Part shown: piece after piece, positions 43,937 through 52,846 of the stretch
How the letters are laid out: every line of letters begins with the position of its first letter
How positions within the stretch are numbered: position 1 is the stretch's first letter
Source of the DNA: WHTK01 sp965197795
Lineage (GTDB): Bacteria; Chloroflexota; Dehalococcoidia; DSTF01; WHTK01
DNA: 64,000 nucleotides
Direction of reading: 5' to 3'
Assembly: GCA_965197795.1 (NCBI GenBank)
Contig: OZ240228.1
Span: 1,922,001 to 1,986,000 of the forward strand
Made by a program: the position numbers and the translations under genes
Notes under the pieces: generated by a model
What the model was told of the DNA's origin: nothing
Seen by the model: only the letters and a program-made list of their open reading frames with translations
The model's database searches: none

Positions 43937-44677
43937 ATGAGGAGCACCAAGACCCAAGCGAGAGCACAGGGACGTGTGAAGGAGCTCACTGAAGAGTTCC
44001 AAATGTTTGAGAGCTCCTTCGAGGAGTCCAAGCTGTTTACGGGGCCTAGCACTTATTTCCACACCAAGACAATTCAGGCGCGCCGAAAATCTCCAGGTGC
44101 CGAATCACTGTTGAGCGATGCAGTGTTCCTCGAGTCCTTGTACGCGACTCTCACAGCGTGGGGTATGCACCGGATGGGGCCGGGAGGAGCGAAGTTAAGA
44201 GATTTTGATCTGTTCGCTCAATCAATACGCAGGATGACTGGTCAGATTGAAGAGCTTTGGACCAGTCGGATTGAGGACATCGCGCAAGCTCAACTCAAAA
44301 CCGTTACGGAAAGAGTCTGGGATATCGTCGCAGGCCTGTGCATCGGGGTGGGTGAAATCCGCTTAGTTGTAGGCAGCAAAGCTTTGCACCACATCCTTCC
44401 AGACTTGGTGCCGCCAATAGACAGAAGGTACACATTGGCTTTCTTCTTTGGGAGCGATGCCGGGCATGCCCAACTCACATCTCAAAACGAAGTGGACGAC
44501 TTTACCCTAATGTACGAGTTCTTTTGGCGTATCAGCGTTGACGCGCGCACAGATATTGCCGCGTCTTTGAGTAATCCGACTGTGCATCCGTTCAGGACAA
44601 GCTCAACCAAGATCATGGACAATGCCATAGTCGGCTTCGGCAAGGACCGACTCCGGATAAAGGCAGAAGAGTCATGA
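43937..44677 (+). CDS. Unknown protein, compositionally distinct, embedded in the heme operon
   Basis: 246 residues, family not recognised. Largely helical, without membrane segments or clear motifs; conspicuous text is K-A-L-H-H-I-L-P-D-L-V-P-P-I-D near residue 157 and F-F-F-G-S-D. The region is visibly more A+T-rich and uses different codons from the genes on both sides, a sign of recent transfer. Yet it starts one base after the NUDIX stop and its stop overlaps the hemB start (ATGA), so it is translated as part of the operon. No nuclease, toxin or kinase signature was seen. Confidence 0.7.
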   Translation: MRSTKTQARAQGRVKELTEEFQMFESSFEESKLFTGPSTYFHTKTIQARRKSPGAESLLSDAVFLESLYATLTAWGMHRMGPGGAKLRDFDLFAQSIRRMTGQIEELWTSRIEDIAQAQLKTVTERVWDIVAGLCIGVGEIRLVVGSKALHHILPDLVPPIDRRYTLAFFFGSDAGHAQLTSQNEVDDFTLMYEFFWRISVDARTDIAASLSNPTVHPFRTSSTKIMDNAIVGFGKDRLRIKAEES

Positions 44678-45681
44678 CAACTACAACACGCATCCCGACC
44701 GCCTTCCAGCGCTTCCGGCGTCTGCGCCGTAGCGAAGCGCTGCGTGGCCTCGTCGCCGAGACACGCTTGGACCCGCGCGACTTCGTCTACCCGCTTTTCG
44801 TGACGCATGGGCGCGGCGTGCGCGACGAGATTTCGTCTATGCCGGGCCAGTACCAGCTCTCGATCGACCAGCTGGCGGCAGAGGCGCGCGAGTTGCGAGA
44901 GCTCAACGTGCCCGCGGTGCTGCTCTTCGGGCTGCCGGCGTCGAAGGACGACCACGGCTCCGAGGCGTACGCGCCCAATGGCATCGTGCAGGACGCCGTG
45001 CGCGCCCTCAAAGACGCCGACCCGGATCTCTGCGTTATCGCGGACACCTGCCTCTGCGAGTACACCGACCACGGTCACTGCGGCATCCTCACGGGCACCG
45101 GTGATGTCGACAACGACGCCACGCTGGAGCTGCTTGCGGCCACCGCCGTGAGCCAGGCCGAGGCCGGCGCCGACATGGTCGCCCCGTCCGACATGATGGA
45201 CGGCCACACCGCCGCCCTCCGCGCGGCGCTCGACGGGTCCAGCTTGGAATCGACGCCGATCATGGCCTACGCGGCGAAGTACGCGTCCGCTTTCTACGGA
45301 CCCTTCCGCGTCGCCGCCGACAACACGCCGTCCTTCGGCGACCGGCGCAGCTACCAGATGGACGCACCCAACGCCCGCGAAGCGCTGCGCGAAATCGAGG
45401 ACGAGATCGCCGAGGGCGCCGACATCGTCATGGTCAAGCCGGCGCTGTCATACCTGGACGTGGTGTCGCAGGCCCGCCAGCGCTTCGACCTGCCGCTGGC
45501 GACGTACAACGTGTCCGGCGAGTACGCGATGGTCAAGGCGGCGGCGCAAAACGGCTGGCTTGACGGTCAGAGGGTGACGCTGGAGCTGCTGACGTCGATG
45601 AAGCGCGCCGGCGCCGACATCATCATCACCTATCACGCCAAAGAAGCCGCCGCCTGGCTTTCTGCCCCGCGCACGCCTTGA
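44674..45681 (+). CDS. hemB: Delta-aminolevulinic acid dehydratase (porphobilinogen synthase) HemB
   Basis: 335 residues. It condenses two aminolevulinates to porphobilinogen, the substrate for HemC encoded upstream. Zinc-type metal site: D-T-C-L-C-E-Y-T-D-H-G-H-C-G near residue 125. Schiff-base lysines lie in A-A-K-Y-A-S-A-F-Y-G-P-F and V-K-P-A-L-S-Y-L-D. The ATG overlaps the preceding stop. hemA and hemL are not in the window. Confidence 0.96.
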   Translation: MTTTTRIPTAFQRFRRLRRSEALRGLVAETRLDPRDFVYPLFVTHGRGVRDEISSMPGQYQLSIDQLAAEARELRELNVPAVLLFGLPASKDDHGSEAYAPNGIVQDAVRALKDADPDLCVIADTCLCEYTDHGHCGILTGTGDVDNDATLELLAATAVSQAEAGADMVAPSDMMDGHTAALRAALDGSSLESTPIMAYAAKYASAFYGPFRVAADNTPSFGDRRSYQMDAPNAREALREIEDEIAEGADIVMVKPALSYLDVVSQARQRFDLPLATYNVSGEYAMVKAAAQNGWLDGQRVTLELLTSMKRAGADIIITYHAKEAAAWLSAPRTP

Positions 45682-45747
45682 CAGCCAGCGCAGCCCAGCG
45701 GTGACCGCCCTGCGAGCGCTCTTCTATAACTGCCGAAGTGGAGGCCT

Positions 45748-46398
45748 CTAGAACTCGAGGACGCCGGCGATGTCGAGCGCGACTACGGTCGTGTTGTACG
45801 CCGCGTGCAGCAGCACGGCCGCGATGTAGAAGTTGCGCGTCGTCTTCGGGAAGGAGGCGCGCCCGGCTGCCCAGTCGACCAGTTGCCGGGATAGCCCAAA
45901 TCCGACCAGGAAGCTGGCAACTATGTGCATGGTGACCGGCACGGTGAAGCGGAACAGATCATAGGCGGCGTCGCCCTCGGGGTAGTACCATGTGACGTAG
46001 ACGTAGCTCTCGATCAGTCCGAAGCAGAGACCCGAGATCGCGGTCAGCGCCGCGGTGTGCAGCCGTCCCGCCAGGGCGCGCGGCCAGACGATCAGCAGGA
46101 TGTAGATACCAGCTGGTTTCAGCGCCTCCTCGATAATCGGCGCGGCGATGAACGGCCCGCCGATGCCGCCCGACTGCAGCTCCTGCAGCACGGCCCCGAA
46201 AACGCCCAGCACGCCGCCCAGCAGCGCCATGAGCAGCGCCAGCGGCTGCAGCAAGATAGAGGGCCGGAACGACTCCTGCGTCGGCGACTCGAGGTGGCGC
46301 TGGTAAGCAGCCGCGGGGATCAGGCCTCGACGCCGCAGGGAGTCCACCGTTTCCAAGCCGTCCTGGGTCGCACCGGCCATGTCGGGATTATCGACCAT
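45748..46398 (-). CDS. PrsW-family intramembrane metalloprotease
   Basis: About 216 residues from ATG at 46398, behind GAGAGG; codons further up overlap the divergent gene. Multi-TM protein with the PrsW/CAAX-protease-like motif E-E-A-L-K (about residue 88; Glu-Glu plus Lys) and later H-A-A-Y-N near the C-terminus, with a His ligand. The family cleaves membrane substrates such as anti-sigma factors. Convergent with hemB, divergent from the ABC1 kinase. Confidence 0.8.
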   Translation of the reverse strand: MVDNPDMAGATQDGLETVDSLRRRGLIPAAAYQRHLESPTQESFRPSILLQPLALLMALLGGVLGVFGAVLQELQSGGIGGPFIAAPIIEEALKPAGIYILLIVWPRALAGRLHTAALTAISGLCFGLIESYVYVTWYYPEGDAAYDLFRFTVPVTMHIVASFLVGFGLSRQLVDWAAGRASFPKTTRNFYIAAVLLHAAYNTTVVALDIAGVLEF

Positions 46399-46432
46399 TT
46401 GTCGCCTCTCGCTGCACGGCGTGCTTAGATAG

Positions 46433-47827
46433 ATGGAGATGCCCTTCACAAACGGTCACAACGGTCAGCGTCAACGACCGCCTCGCGGCCGGCTGCTGCG
46501 ATTCATCAGCGTCGGCCAGGTGCTGGCCCGCCTTTACGTCGGTTACCGCCGCATCGGGCTGATGCAGAAGTGGCGCGGGGAGGCCTGGGCAGAGAAGCGC
46601 CGCCACGAACACCATCGCTTGTGCGCCGAGCGCCTCTACGCCTGTGCCATAAAAAACCAGGGCTTGCTAATCAAGACGGCGCAGTTCCTCAGCAGCCGGC
46701 CCGATATCGTCCCGGACGAGTACATCGACGTGCTGACTGGCCTGCAGGACGAGGTGCCCCCCGAGCCGATGCCCGTGGTCCAAAGTCTGATCGAAACGGA
46801 GCTGGGCCAGCCGCTGGAAGCCCTGTTCCGGGAGTTCGAGGAGCAGCCCGTGGCCGCCGCCTCGCTGGCGCAGGTCCACCGCGCCGTCCTGCACGACGGC
46901 CGCGTCGTCGCCGTGAAGGTGCAGTATTCCGGCATCGAACGGCTGGTTAGGGACGACCTCAAGAATAACGACCTGTTCATCACGATCCTGAGCAAGCTGG
47001 ACCACGCGCTGGACTTCAGCTTCATCTCGCAGGAGATGAACAAGATGGTCCCGCTGGAGCTCGACTTCATCCACGAGGGCAAGAACGCGGAGCAGATCGC
47101 GGCGAACTTTGCCGGTGTCGAGGATGTCGTGGTGCCGGACATCTACTGGGAGTACACGACGCGCCGGGTGCTCGTGATGCAGTTTCTCGATGGCGTCAAG
47201 GTGACGGATGCCGAGGGCCTGCAGCGTCTCGACATCGACCCGGCAGACGTCGCGAAAGTGATCATCGTGGCGTTCAGCGAGATGCTGCTGCAGCACGGCC
47301 TGTTCCACGCCGATCCGCATCCGGGTAACCTGCTGGTCTCCCCCGGACCGAAGCTGATCCTGGTCGACTTCGGGCAGGTCAAGGACATTGGGCCGCAGTT
47401 CCGCATCGTCTTCGGGCAAATGACGCAGGCACTGGTGGCCGATGACAACACGGCGCTGGGTCAGTCCTTCCGTGACCTCGGCTTCCGTATGAAGGACGAC
47501 TCGGCCGAGGGCTACCGCGAGCTCGGCAGGACGTACGTCGGCGACATCGCCCGGCAGATGAGCCAGACGAACTCAGGCTGGGCCAAGCCCGAGATGTTCG
47601 ACACCTCCTACCGCGACATGCTGCGGCTACTGCGGGCCAACCCACTGATCAAGATACCGGCCGACCTGCTGTTCGTGGGGCGCGTGATGGGGCTGCTCAA
47701 CGGCCTCAGCATGACGCTGGGCTCGCGCACCAACCTGCTGGTCGAGATGGCGCGCATTCTCGATAAAGGCAACGGCACGATTCCGGAACCGGAAGCGGTG
47801 ACCTCGCGTCGTCTTCTGGAGGCGTAA
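46433..47827 (+). CDS. ABC1/UbiB (AarF) family atypical kinase-like protein
   Basis: 464 residues. Protein-kinase-like fold of the ABC1 family: the family's KxGQ-type N-terminal helix appears as L-I-K-T-A-Q-F-L-S-S-R-P-D, the A-rich loop as A-A-S-L-A-Q-V-H, the ATP-binding Lys in V-A-V-K-V-Q, and catalytic H-A-D-P-H-P-G-N with L-V-D-F-G as metal site. Members support quinone or lipid metabolism by ATPase or kinase activity at the membrane. An ATG at 46439 is an alternative start, seven bases behind TAGATA. Confidence 0.9.
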   Translation: MEMPFTNGHNGQRQRPPRGRLLRFISVGQVLARLYVGYRRIGLMQKWRGEAWAEKRRHEHHRLCAERLYACAIKNQGLLIKTAQFLSSRPDIVPDEYIDVLTGLQDEVPPEPMPVVQSLIETELGQPLEALFREFEEQPVAAASLAQVHRAVLHDGRVVAVKVQYSGIERLVRDDLKNNDLFITILSKLDHALDFSFISQEMNKMVPLELDFIHEGKNAEQIAANFAGVEDVVVPDIYWEYTTRRVLVMQFLDGVKVTDAEGLQRLDIDPADVAKVIIVAFSEMLLQHGLFHADPHPGNLLVSPGPKLILVDFGQVKDIGPQFRIVFGQMTQALVADDNTALGQSFRDLGFRMKDDSAEGYRELGRTYVGDIARQMSQTNSGWAKPEMFDTSYRDMLRLLRANPLIKIPADLLFVGRVMGLLNGLSMTLGSRTNLLVEMARILDKGNGTIPEPEAVTSRRLLEA

Positions 47828-47865
47828 GCAGAGGTTTCGAGCGGTTCAAAACAGCTGCCGAGCCG

Positions 47866-48321
47866 TTACAGGTCGATCCGGAAGCCCTCGTGCGTAGCCT
47901 CGAACCCCAGACGCCGGTAGAAGCGATGTGCGTCGGAGCGAGCCTTGTTGCTGGTCAGCACGAGCTTGTAGCAACCGCCTTCGCGCGCGACCTCGACGGC
48001 GCGCCGCATCAAGGCCTCGCCGTAACCCTGGCCGCGATGCGTCAGGTCCACGACGACGTCCTCGACCATCGCATAAGGACGTCCGACATGGCTCAGGTTG
48101 GCTATCCGCACGAAGAGCGCCATCCCTATGACGTTCCCATCCAGGTCAGCCACCAGCAGCTCCTGGTTCGGATCGGAGCGTATCTCCCGTAGCGCGATGT
48201 CGTACGCGGCGGGCCGCGGCCAGGACAGGTCTTCGCGGGGCTCGTCCAGCGAAAGCTGAGCTAGCAGTTCTATCAACCGCGGCAGGTCGTGCCTGGTCGC
48301 GCCGCGAATTACGAGGGGCAT
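47866..48321 (-). CDS. GNAT-family N-acetyltransferase
   Basis: 151 residues. GNAT fold: N-terminal I-R-G-A-T-R-H-D-L-P-R-L, strand V-V-V-D-L-T-H-R-G-Q-G-Y-G-E-A-L-M (acetyl-CoA loop, R/Q-G-x-G-E) and C-terminal S-D-A-H-R-F-Y-R-R-L-G-F. Substrate unknown. It follows the RNase J gene on the opposite end of a convergent pair with ABC1. Confidence 0.88.
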   Translation of the reverse strand: MPLVIRGATRHDLPRLIELLAQLSLDEPREDLSWPRPAAYDIALREIRSDPNQELLVADLDGNVIGMALFVRIANLSHVGRPYAMVEDVVVDLTHRGQGYGEALMRRAVEVAREGGCYKLVLTSNKARSDAHRFYRRLGFEATHEGFRIDL

Positions 48322-48334
48322 CGCTGAAGGATGG

Positions 48335-49996
48335 TCAGACCTCGACGGCGACGGGCATCACCATGGGACGGCGGTGGGTCTCTGAGTAGAGGAACTTGGC
48401 GACGGCCTCGCGCACCGTCTGGTTCACGATGGACCACTCGGCGATGTGGTTGCCCTCGGAGCCCATCGCATCGACGACGGCGTCCTTGGTGCGCTCGAGC
48501 AGGTCCTCAGACTCGTCAATGCTGGTAACGCCGCGAGATACGACGTCCGGGCGGCCGACCAGCTTACCGGTCTGCTTGTCGACGGCCAGGACGATGACCA
48601 CCATGCCGTCGGTCGCGAGGTGCTGTCGGTCTCGCAGGACGATGTGGTCGACATCGCCGACACCGAGGCCGTCGACGTATACGTAGTCAGCCGGGATCCG
48701 GTCGGCCAGCGCCGCCGTCTCGCCGTCCAGCTCAAGCACGTCGCCGTCTACCATGACGAAAGAGTTGTCCTCTTCGACACCCATCTGGCGCGCCAGTTCG
48801 GCGTGAAGCACCAGGTGACGGTACTCGCCGTGGATCGGCACGAAGAACTTCGGCTTGACCAGCGCTTGCACGATCTTGAGCTCTTCCTGCGCGGCGTGTC
48901 CCCTGACGTGGATGTTGTCGGTGCGGTTATAGAGCACGTGCGCACCGAGGCGGAACAGGTTATCGACGTTGCGGTAGACCAGGGACTCGTTGCCGGGGAT
49001 AGGCGTCGCGGAGAGCACGACGGTGTCGCCGCGCTGGATCTGGACGTGCTGGTGGTCGCCGTTCGCCATGCGGGTCAAGGCGGAGGTTGGCTCGCCCTGG
49101 CTGCCAGTCGTTATGACAACAATGTCCTCGGCCGACGTCGTCTTGAGCTCGTTGACGTTGAGTGTCAGCTCGCGCGGGAAATCGAGGTAGCCGCGTTCGC
49201 GCGCCATCTGCACGTTGTCCATCATGCTGCGACCGGTGATGAAGACTTTGCGTCCCGTTATGTCGGCGGCATCGATGACCTGCTGGACGCGCGCGATCAG
49301 CGACGCGAAGGTCGCGACGATGACGCGGCCTTCGGCGTTGGTCAAGATCTGAGTTAGCGCCTCGCCGACCACGCGCTCCGAGGGTGTATAACCCGCCACC
49401 TCGACATAGGTGGAGTCCGCCAGCAGCAGCAGCACGCCCTCGTTGCCCAGCTCGGCGAGGCGCGGCAGGTTGGTCAGCTGCCCCATCACGGGCGTGTGGT
49501 CCAGCTTGAAGTCGCCGGTGTGGATAACTTTGCCGACCGGCGTGTGCACGGCGTAGCCCACGGAGTCGGGGACGCTGTGCGCCACCTGGAACGCCTCGAC
49601 GCGGAAAACGCCGACCTGCACGGTCTCGCCCGCCTGGATCGTGCGCAGGTCCGTGGTCGGCAGGAGGTGGTGCTCCTTCAGTTTGACGCTGATCAAGCCG
49701 TGCGCCAGCGGCGTGCAGTAGATCGGCGCCGTGACGCGTCGCAGGACGTAGGGAAGACCGCCGATGTGGTCCTCGTGGCCGTGGGTGATGAAGATCGCCT
49801 TGAACTTCTCGCGGTTCTGCTCGATGTAGCTGACGTCAGGGATCACGAGGTCGATGCCGAGCATTTCCTCCTCGGGAAACATGAGGCCGGCATCGATGGC
49901 GATCGTGTCGTCGCCGTATTCGAGCAGCATCATGTTCTTGCCGATCTCGCCGAGACCGCCCAACGGCATGACGCGAAGTTTTGTGGTGCTTGCCAC
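48335..49996 (-). CDS. rnj: Ribonuclease J
   Basis: 553 residues from GTG at 49996, which overlaps the Udg stop by one base; upstream codons lie inside that gene. Metallo-beta-lactamase and beta-CASP domains: H-G-H-E-D-H-I-G-G (near residue 75), a T-G-D-F-K metal His/Asp region, beta-CASP motifs S-Q-G-E and a C-terminal dimerisation domain. RNase J is a 5'-3' exo- and endoribonuclease that matures rRNA and mRNA in bacteria without RNase E dominance. Confidence 0.95.
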   Translation of the reverse strand: MASTTKLRVMPLGGLGEIGKNMMLLEYGDDTIAIDAGLMFPEEEMLGIDLVIPDVSYIEQNREKFKAIFITHGHEDHIGGLPYVLRRVTAPIYCTPLAHGLISVKLKEHHLLPTTDLRTIQAGETVQVGVFRVEAFQVAHSVPDSVGYAVHTPVGKVIHTGDFKLDHTPVMGQLTNLPRLAELGNEGVLLLLADSTYVEVAGYTPSERVVGEALTQILTNAEGRVIVATFASLIARVQQVIDAADITGRKVFITGRSMMDNVQMARERGYLDFPRELTLNVNELKTTSAEDIVVITTGSQGEPTSALTRMANGDHQHVQIQRGDTVVLSATPIPGNESLVYRNVDNLFRLGAHVLYNRTDNIHVRGHAAQEELKIVQALVKPKFFVPIHGEYRHLVLHAELARQMGVEEDNSFVMVDGDVLELDGETAALADRIPADYVYVDGLGVGDVDHIVLRDRQHLATDGMVVIVLAVDKQTGKLVGRPDVVSRGVTSIDESEDLLERTKDAVVDAMGSEGNHIAEWSIVNQTVREAVAKFLYSETHRRPMVMPVAVEV

Positions 49997-50658
49997 TAGA
50001 GGAGTTTCATCTGGGAAGGCTCGGGCTCGGCCGGCGGCGCGGGGACGAGCTCCTGCGGCCGCGGCTCTTTGCGGGCCTGCTCCAGGTAAGTCGGGATCTT
50101 TCGGAAATCGTCCTCGATCGTCTGGCGAAGCGAGCCCTGATGCAGCGCCGCTGCGGGATGGTACATCGGCACAACCCAGAGGTCGTTGATCTTGCGTCCC
50201 TTGCCGTGCACCTTGCCGATCGGCGTGCCGGGTATGAAGCGTGCCAAAGAGTAGCGCCCAAGCGTTACCACCACGCGGGGATGGATGATCTCGAACTGTT
50301 CGCCGAGCCAGTGGGAGCAGGCGCCGATCTCCTCCGGCAGAGGGTCGCGGTTGCCGGGTGGGCGGCATTTGATCACGTTGCCGATGAAGACGTCTGTGCG
50401 CTTGAGGCCGATGCTATCGAGGAGCTGCTCGAGGAACTGGCCGGCGGCGCCGACAAAAGGCCTGCCCTGCTGGTCCTCGTAGTAACCGGGTGCCTCGCCA
50501 ATCAGCATGAGTTCGGCGTCGACGGGCCCTTCGCCTGGGACGGCGCGAGTCCGTTGCGTACCGAGCGGGCAGGCGTGGCAGGCACTGACGCCGGCGTTAA
50601 GTATGCCCAGCGCGGTTTGCTTTTCCTCGATGGCTACCACGCGCCTATTCTGCGTCAC
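49996..50658 (-). CDS. Type-4 uracil-DNA glycosylase (iron-sulfur)
   Basis: 220 residues. Family 4 UDG: C-H-A-C-P-L-G near residue 29 and a later C-R-P-P-G-N-R-D-P plus C-S-H-W-L give four cluster cysteines; G-E-A-P-G is motif A, and M-Y-H-P-A-A the motif C His. It removes uracil from DNA at the start of base excision repair. Its stop overlaps the RNase J start by one base, and tatC lies 51 bases upstream on the same strand. The C-terminus is a Pro/Glu-rich tail. Confidence 0.92.
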   Translation of the reverse strand: MTQNRRVVAIEEKQTALGILNAGVSACHACPLGTQRTRAVPGEGPVDAELMLIGEAPGYYEDQQGRPFVGAAGQFLEQLLDSIGLKRTDVFIGNVIKCRPPGNRDPLPEEIGACSHWLGEQFEIIHPRVVVTLGRYSLARFIPGTPIGKVHGKGRKINDLWVVPMYHPAAALHQGSLRQTIEDDFRKIPTYLEQARKEPRPQELVPAPPAEPEPSQMKLL

Positions 50659-50709
50659 CGGCCAAGTCGAGTCAACCTGATCTGCTAAAGCTGCCTATCG
50701 ATATAGTGG

Positions 50710-51489
50710 CTAGGTCCGGGGGATAATCGGCGTCTGCTCAACCATCTTGGCGCCAATAATGCCAACGAAGTAGAGGACGATCATCGGCACCGCCACAATT
50801 GTCTGTGTGATCGGGTCGATCGATGGTGTCACTATGGCGGAAATGACGAAGGCACCTACGATGGCAAAGCGCCACCAACGTAACAACTTGGTAGATGTCA
50901 CAAGCCCCACCTTGGCCAGTGCGGTGACGAAGATCGGCGTCTGGAACACGACGCCAGTGACCAGCATGATCCGCGTCACGAAGCTGACGTGGCTGCTGAC
51001 TTTGATCTGCGCCGTCGCGATGTCGCGGCCGTCGTAGAGGAAGTTAAGCGCGGGTGGCAGCTCAAGGTAATAGGCGAAAGCGCATCCAGCAACGAACAAA
51101 AAGCTTGAGAAGAGGACTATCGGATAGGCCCATTTCTTCTCCTTGCGCGTCAGTCCCGGTGCTATGAAGGACATGATCTGCCAGATGAAGACCGGCATGC
51201 CGACCGTAATCGCGATCAGCAGCATGACCTTGAAGAAGGTGGTCCAGTACTCCAGCGGCTCGGTAAAGATGAGCTCGAAGTCCTCGACCACGTTCTCAGC
51301 GGGCTTGGCCATCCAGCGCATGACGGGCTGGGCCGTAAAGGCCCCAAGAATCAGGCCGAGGCCGAGCGCCCCGGCGCAGATCATGAGACGCTTCCGCGCT
51401 TCCTGCAGGTGCTCGATAATAGTCAGGTTGCCGCCCTGACCGTCCCCCGGCTCTGGCTGCGCTGCTTGGTTGGGAGTGACTACGCTCAT
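50710..51489 (-). CDS. tatC: Sec-independent protein translocase TatC
   Basis: 259 residues, six TM helices. Start of the core is I-I-E-H-L-Q-E-A-R-K-R near residue 25 (the canonical E-L-R-x-R region), P-V-F-I-W-Q-I-M-S-F-I-A-P-G-L near residue 118. It recognises twin-arginine signals such as that of the lipoprotein at 38112. tatB precedes it directly. Confidence 0.95.
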   Translation of the reverse strand: MSVVTPNQAAQPEPGDGQGGNLTIIEHLQEARKRLMICAGALGLGLILGAFTAQPVMRWMAKPAENVVEDFELIFTEPLEYWTTFFKVMLLIAITVGMPVFIWQIMSFIAPGLTRKEKKWAYPIVLFSSFLFVAGCAFAYYLELPPALNFLYDGRDIATAQIKVSSHVSFVTRIMLVTGVVFQTPIFVTALAKVGLVTSTKLLRWWRFAIVGAFVISAIVTPSIDPITQTIVAVPMIVLYFVGIIGAKMVEQTPIIPRT

Positions 51490-51990
51490 CTACTCGCTGG
51501 AGCGCCGGCGGCGTGAGGCGCGGGCCGTTTTCTCCGGCTCGTACCAGGGCTTCTCCTCGGCAGGCGTCTCATCGGAGGCCTCTGCTTCGCTCTGCGGTTG
51601 TTTTTCGGCTCCGCCGACAGCTGCTGATCCATTGGCCCGGTTGCCGTTCGTAGATTCGGCGGCGGGTTCGTTTGCCTTGGCGAGCGCGAGATCGCCAGCC
51701 TCCTCGGCATCCTTGGCGGCGCGCTCAAGCTCCTTACCGACGTCGCCTGTGTTGTGCTTGATCACGCTGGTGATTTCCCGCAAATCCTCCTGGCTGACGT
51801 TGGCTTCCTTTTGCAGCTCGCCGACGACTGAGTTGAAGTCACCCATGAGGTGCCGGGCGTAGGCTCGACCCTGGCGAATCCAGCGCGCCAGGTCGGCGGC
51901 AACTTGAGGCATGCGATCGGGGCCGACCACGATGACCGTGAGCAGCATGATCACCAGCAGTTCGAGGATGCCGACGCCGAACATCTGCAT
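51490..51990 (-). CDS. tatB: Twin-arginine translocase subunit TatB-like
   Basis: 166 residues. Short N-terminal TM helix (G-I-L-E-L-L-V-I-M-L-L-T-V), V-V-G-P-D-R-M-P hinge, amphipathic helix W-I-R-Q-G-R-A-Y-A-R and a long acidic, low-complexity C-tail. The length and the P-D-R-M-P pattern fit TatB rather than the short TatA. Its TAG is adjacent to the tatC ATG. Confidence 0.88.
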   Translation of the reverse strand: MQMFGVGILELLVIMLLTVIVVGPDRMPQVAADLARWIRQGRAYARHLMGDFNSVVGELQKEANVSQEDLREITSVIKHNTGDVGKELERAAKDAEEAGDLALAKANEPAAESTNGNRANGSAAVGGAEKQPQSEAEASDETPAEEKPWYEPEKTARASRRRRSSE

Positions 51991-52102
51991 GCTAGAACTT
52001 GCCCTCCCGGCGTTGTGGACGACGCTGCTTTGCTCGCATGTAGCCCTCGTTTAACAGATTACCGCAAACATAAGTACGTCGCACGAAGGCTGATGGCTTG
52101 GA

Positions 52103-52131
52103 AACCAAAGAGCCAGGCTTGGCCTGGCTCC
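52103..52131 (-). terminator. Terminator of the fab operon
   Basis: GAGCCAGG and CCTGGCTC form an 8-bp stem with a 5-base loop; on the minus strand TTTGGTTT follows. It lies about 20 bases after the acpP stop and ends DUF177-rpmF-fabD-fabG-nusB-acpP. Confidence 0.75.
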
Positions 52132-52153
52132 GAGCATCGGCAACAAGCGCTTC

Positions 52154-52414
52154 TTAGCTATCTTCGATACCGAGGTCTTTCAGGAAATCCGTTGCGTCCT
52201 GGACGGTGACGATCTTTTCAGCGTCTTCGTCGGAGATCTCCAGTGCCTTGCCTTCCTGGGTGAACTCCTCTTCCAGAGACATGATCAGCTCTACGAGGTC
52301 TAATGAGTCAGCGTTGAGGTCATCGACGAACGAGGCGGCGGGAACGACTTGATCCTCGTCGACACCGAGCTGGTCAACGACGATCTTGCGAACACGCTCA
52401 AAAACGGTTGCCAA
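52154..52414 (-). CDS. acpP: Acyl carrier protein AcpP
   Basis: 86 residues. Four-helix carrier with the phosphopantetheine site D-S-L-D-L-V-E-L (Ser near residue 39) and strongly acidic composition. Start is TTG, 10 bases after AGGAGG. It carries growing acyl chains for FabD and FabG encoded upstream. Confidence 0.95.
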   Translation of the reverse strand: MATVFERVRKIVVDQLGVDEDQVVPAASFVDDLNADSLDLVELIMSLEEEFTQEGKALEISDEDAEKIVTVQDATDFLKDLGIEDS

Positions 52415-52416
52415 GA

Positions 52417-52842
52417 CTATTCACCCTCCTGCACGGCGGCCTTATCAGGGGCCAGTGTCCCAAGTACGCCGTTTATAAACCTGCCAGAGCTTTCGCTGCC
52501 GAATTTCTTGGCCATCTCTACAGCTTCGTTTATAGCTGCGCCGACCGGTGTCAGATTATCCACCAAGAATTCCCTTATCGCAACACGAAGGATGTTGCGA
52601 TCAACGGGCGACAACTGCTCCGTGGGCCAGGCCGTGGCGGTGCGTTCGATAATCGCATCGATTTCGCCGCGCTTTTCCAGGACGCCGGCCAGCAACACCT
52701 GCGCAAAACTCGACATATCCTCATTGAGGCGGCGGTCTCGAATCAAACGCTCGAGCACCTCAGTGGGATCGTGCGCGGCGACGTCCATTTCGTAGAGCGC
52801 TAGCAGAACGGCTTCGCGAGCCCGGCGACGTGGGGCCGCCAT
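52417..52842 (-). CDS. nusB: Transcription antitermination protein NusB
   Basis: 141 residues, all-helical NusB fold beginning R-R-R-A-R-E-A-V-L-L-A-L-Y-E and ending with F-I-N-G-V-L-G-T-L. With S10 it binds boxA in rRNA leaders; boxA-like sites are visible at 31670-31689 and 29098-29118. Two bases before acpP. Confidence 0.9.
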   Translation of the reverse strand: MAAPRRRAREAVLLALYEMDVAAHDPTEVLERLIRDRRLNEDMSSFAQVLLAGVLEKRGEIDAIIERTATAWPTEQLSPVDRNILRVAIREFLVDNLTPVGAAINEAVEMAKKFGSESSGRFINGVLGTLAPDKAAVQEGE

Positions 52843-52846
52843 GGCC

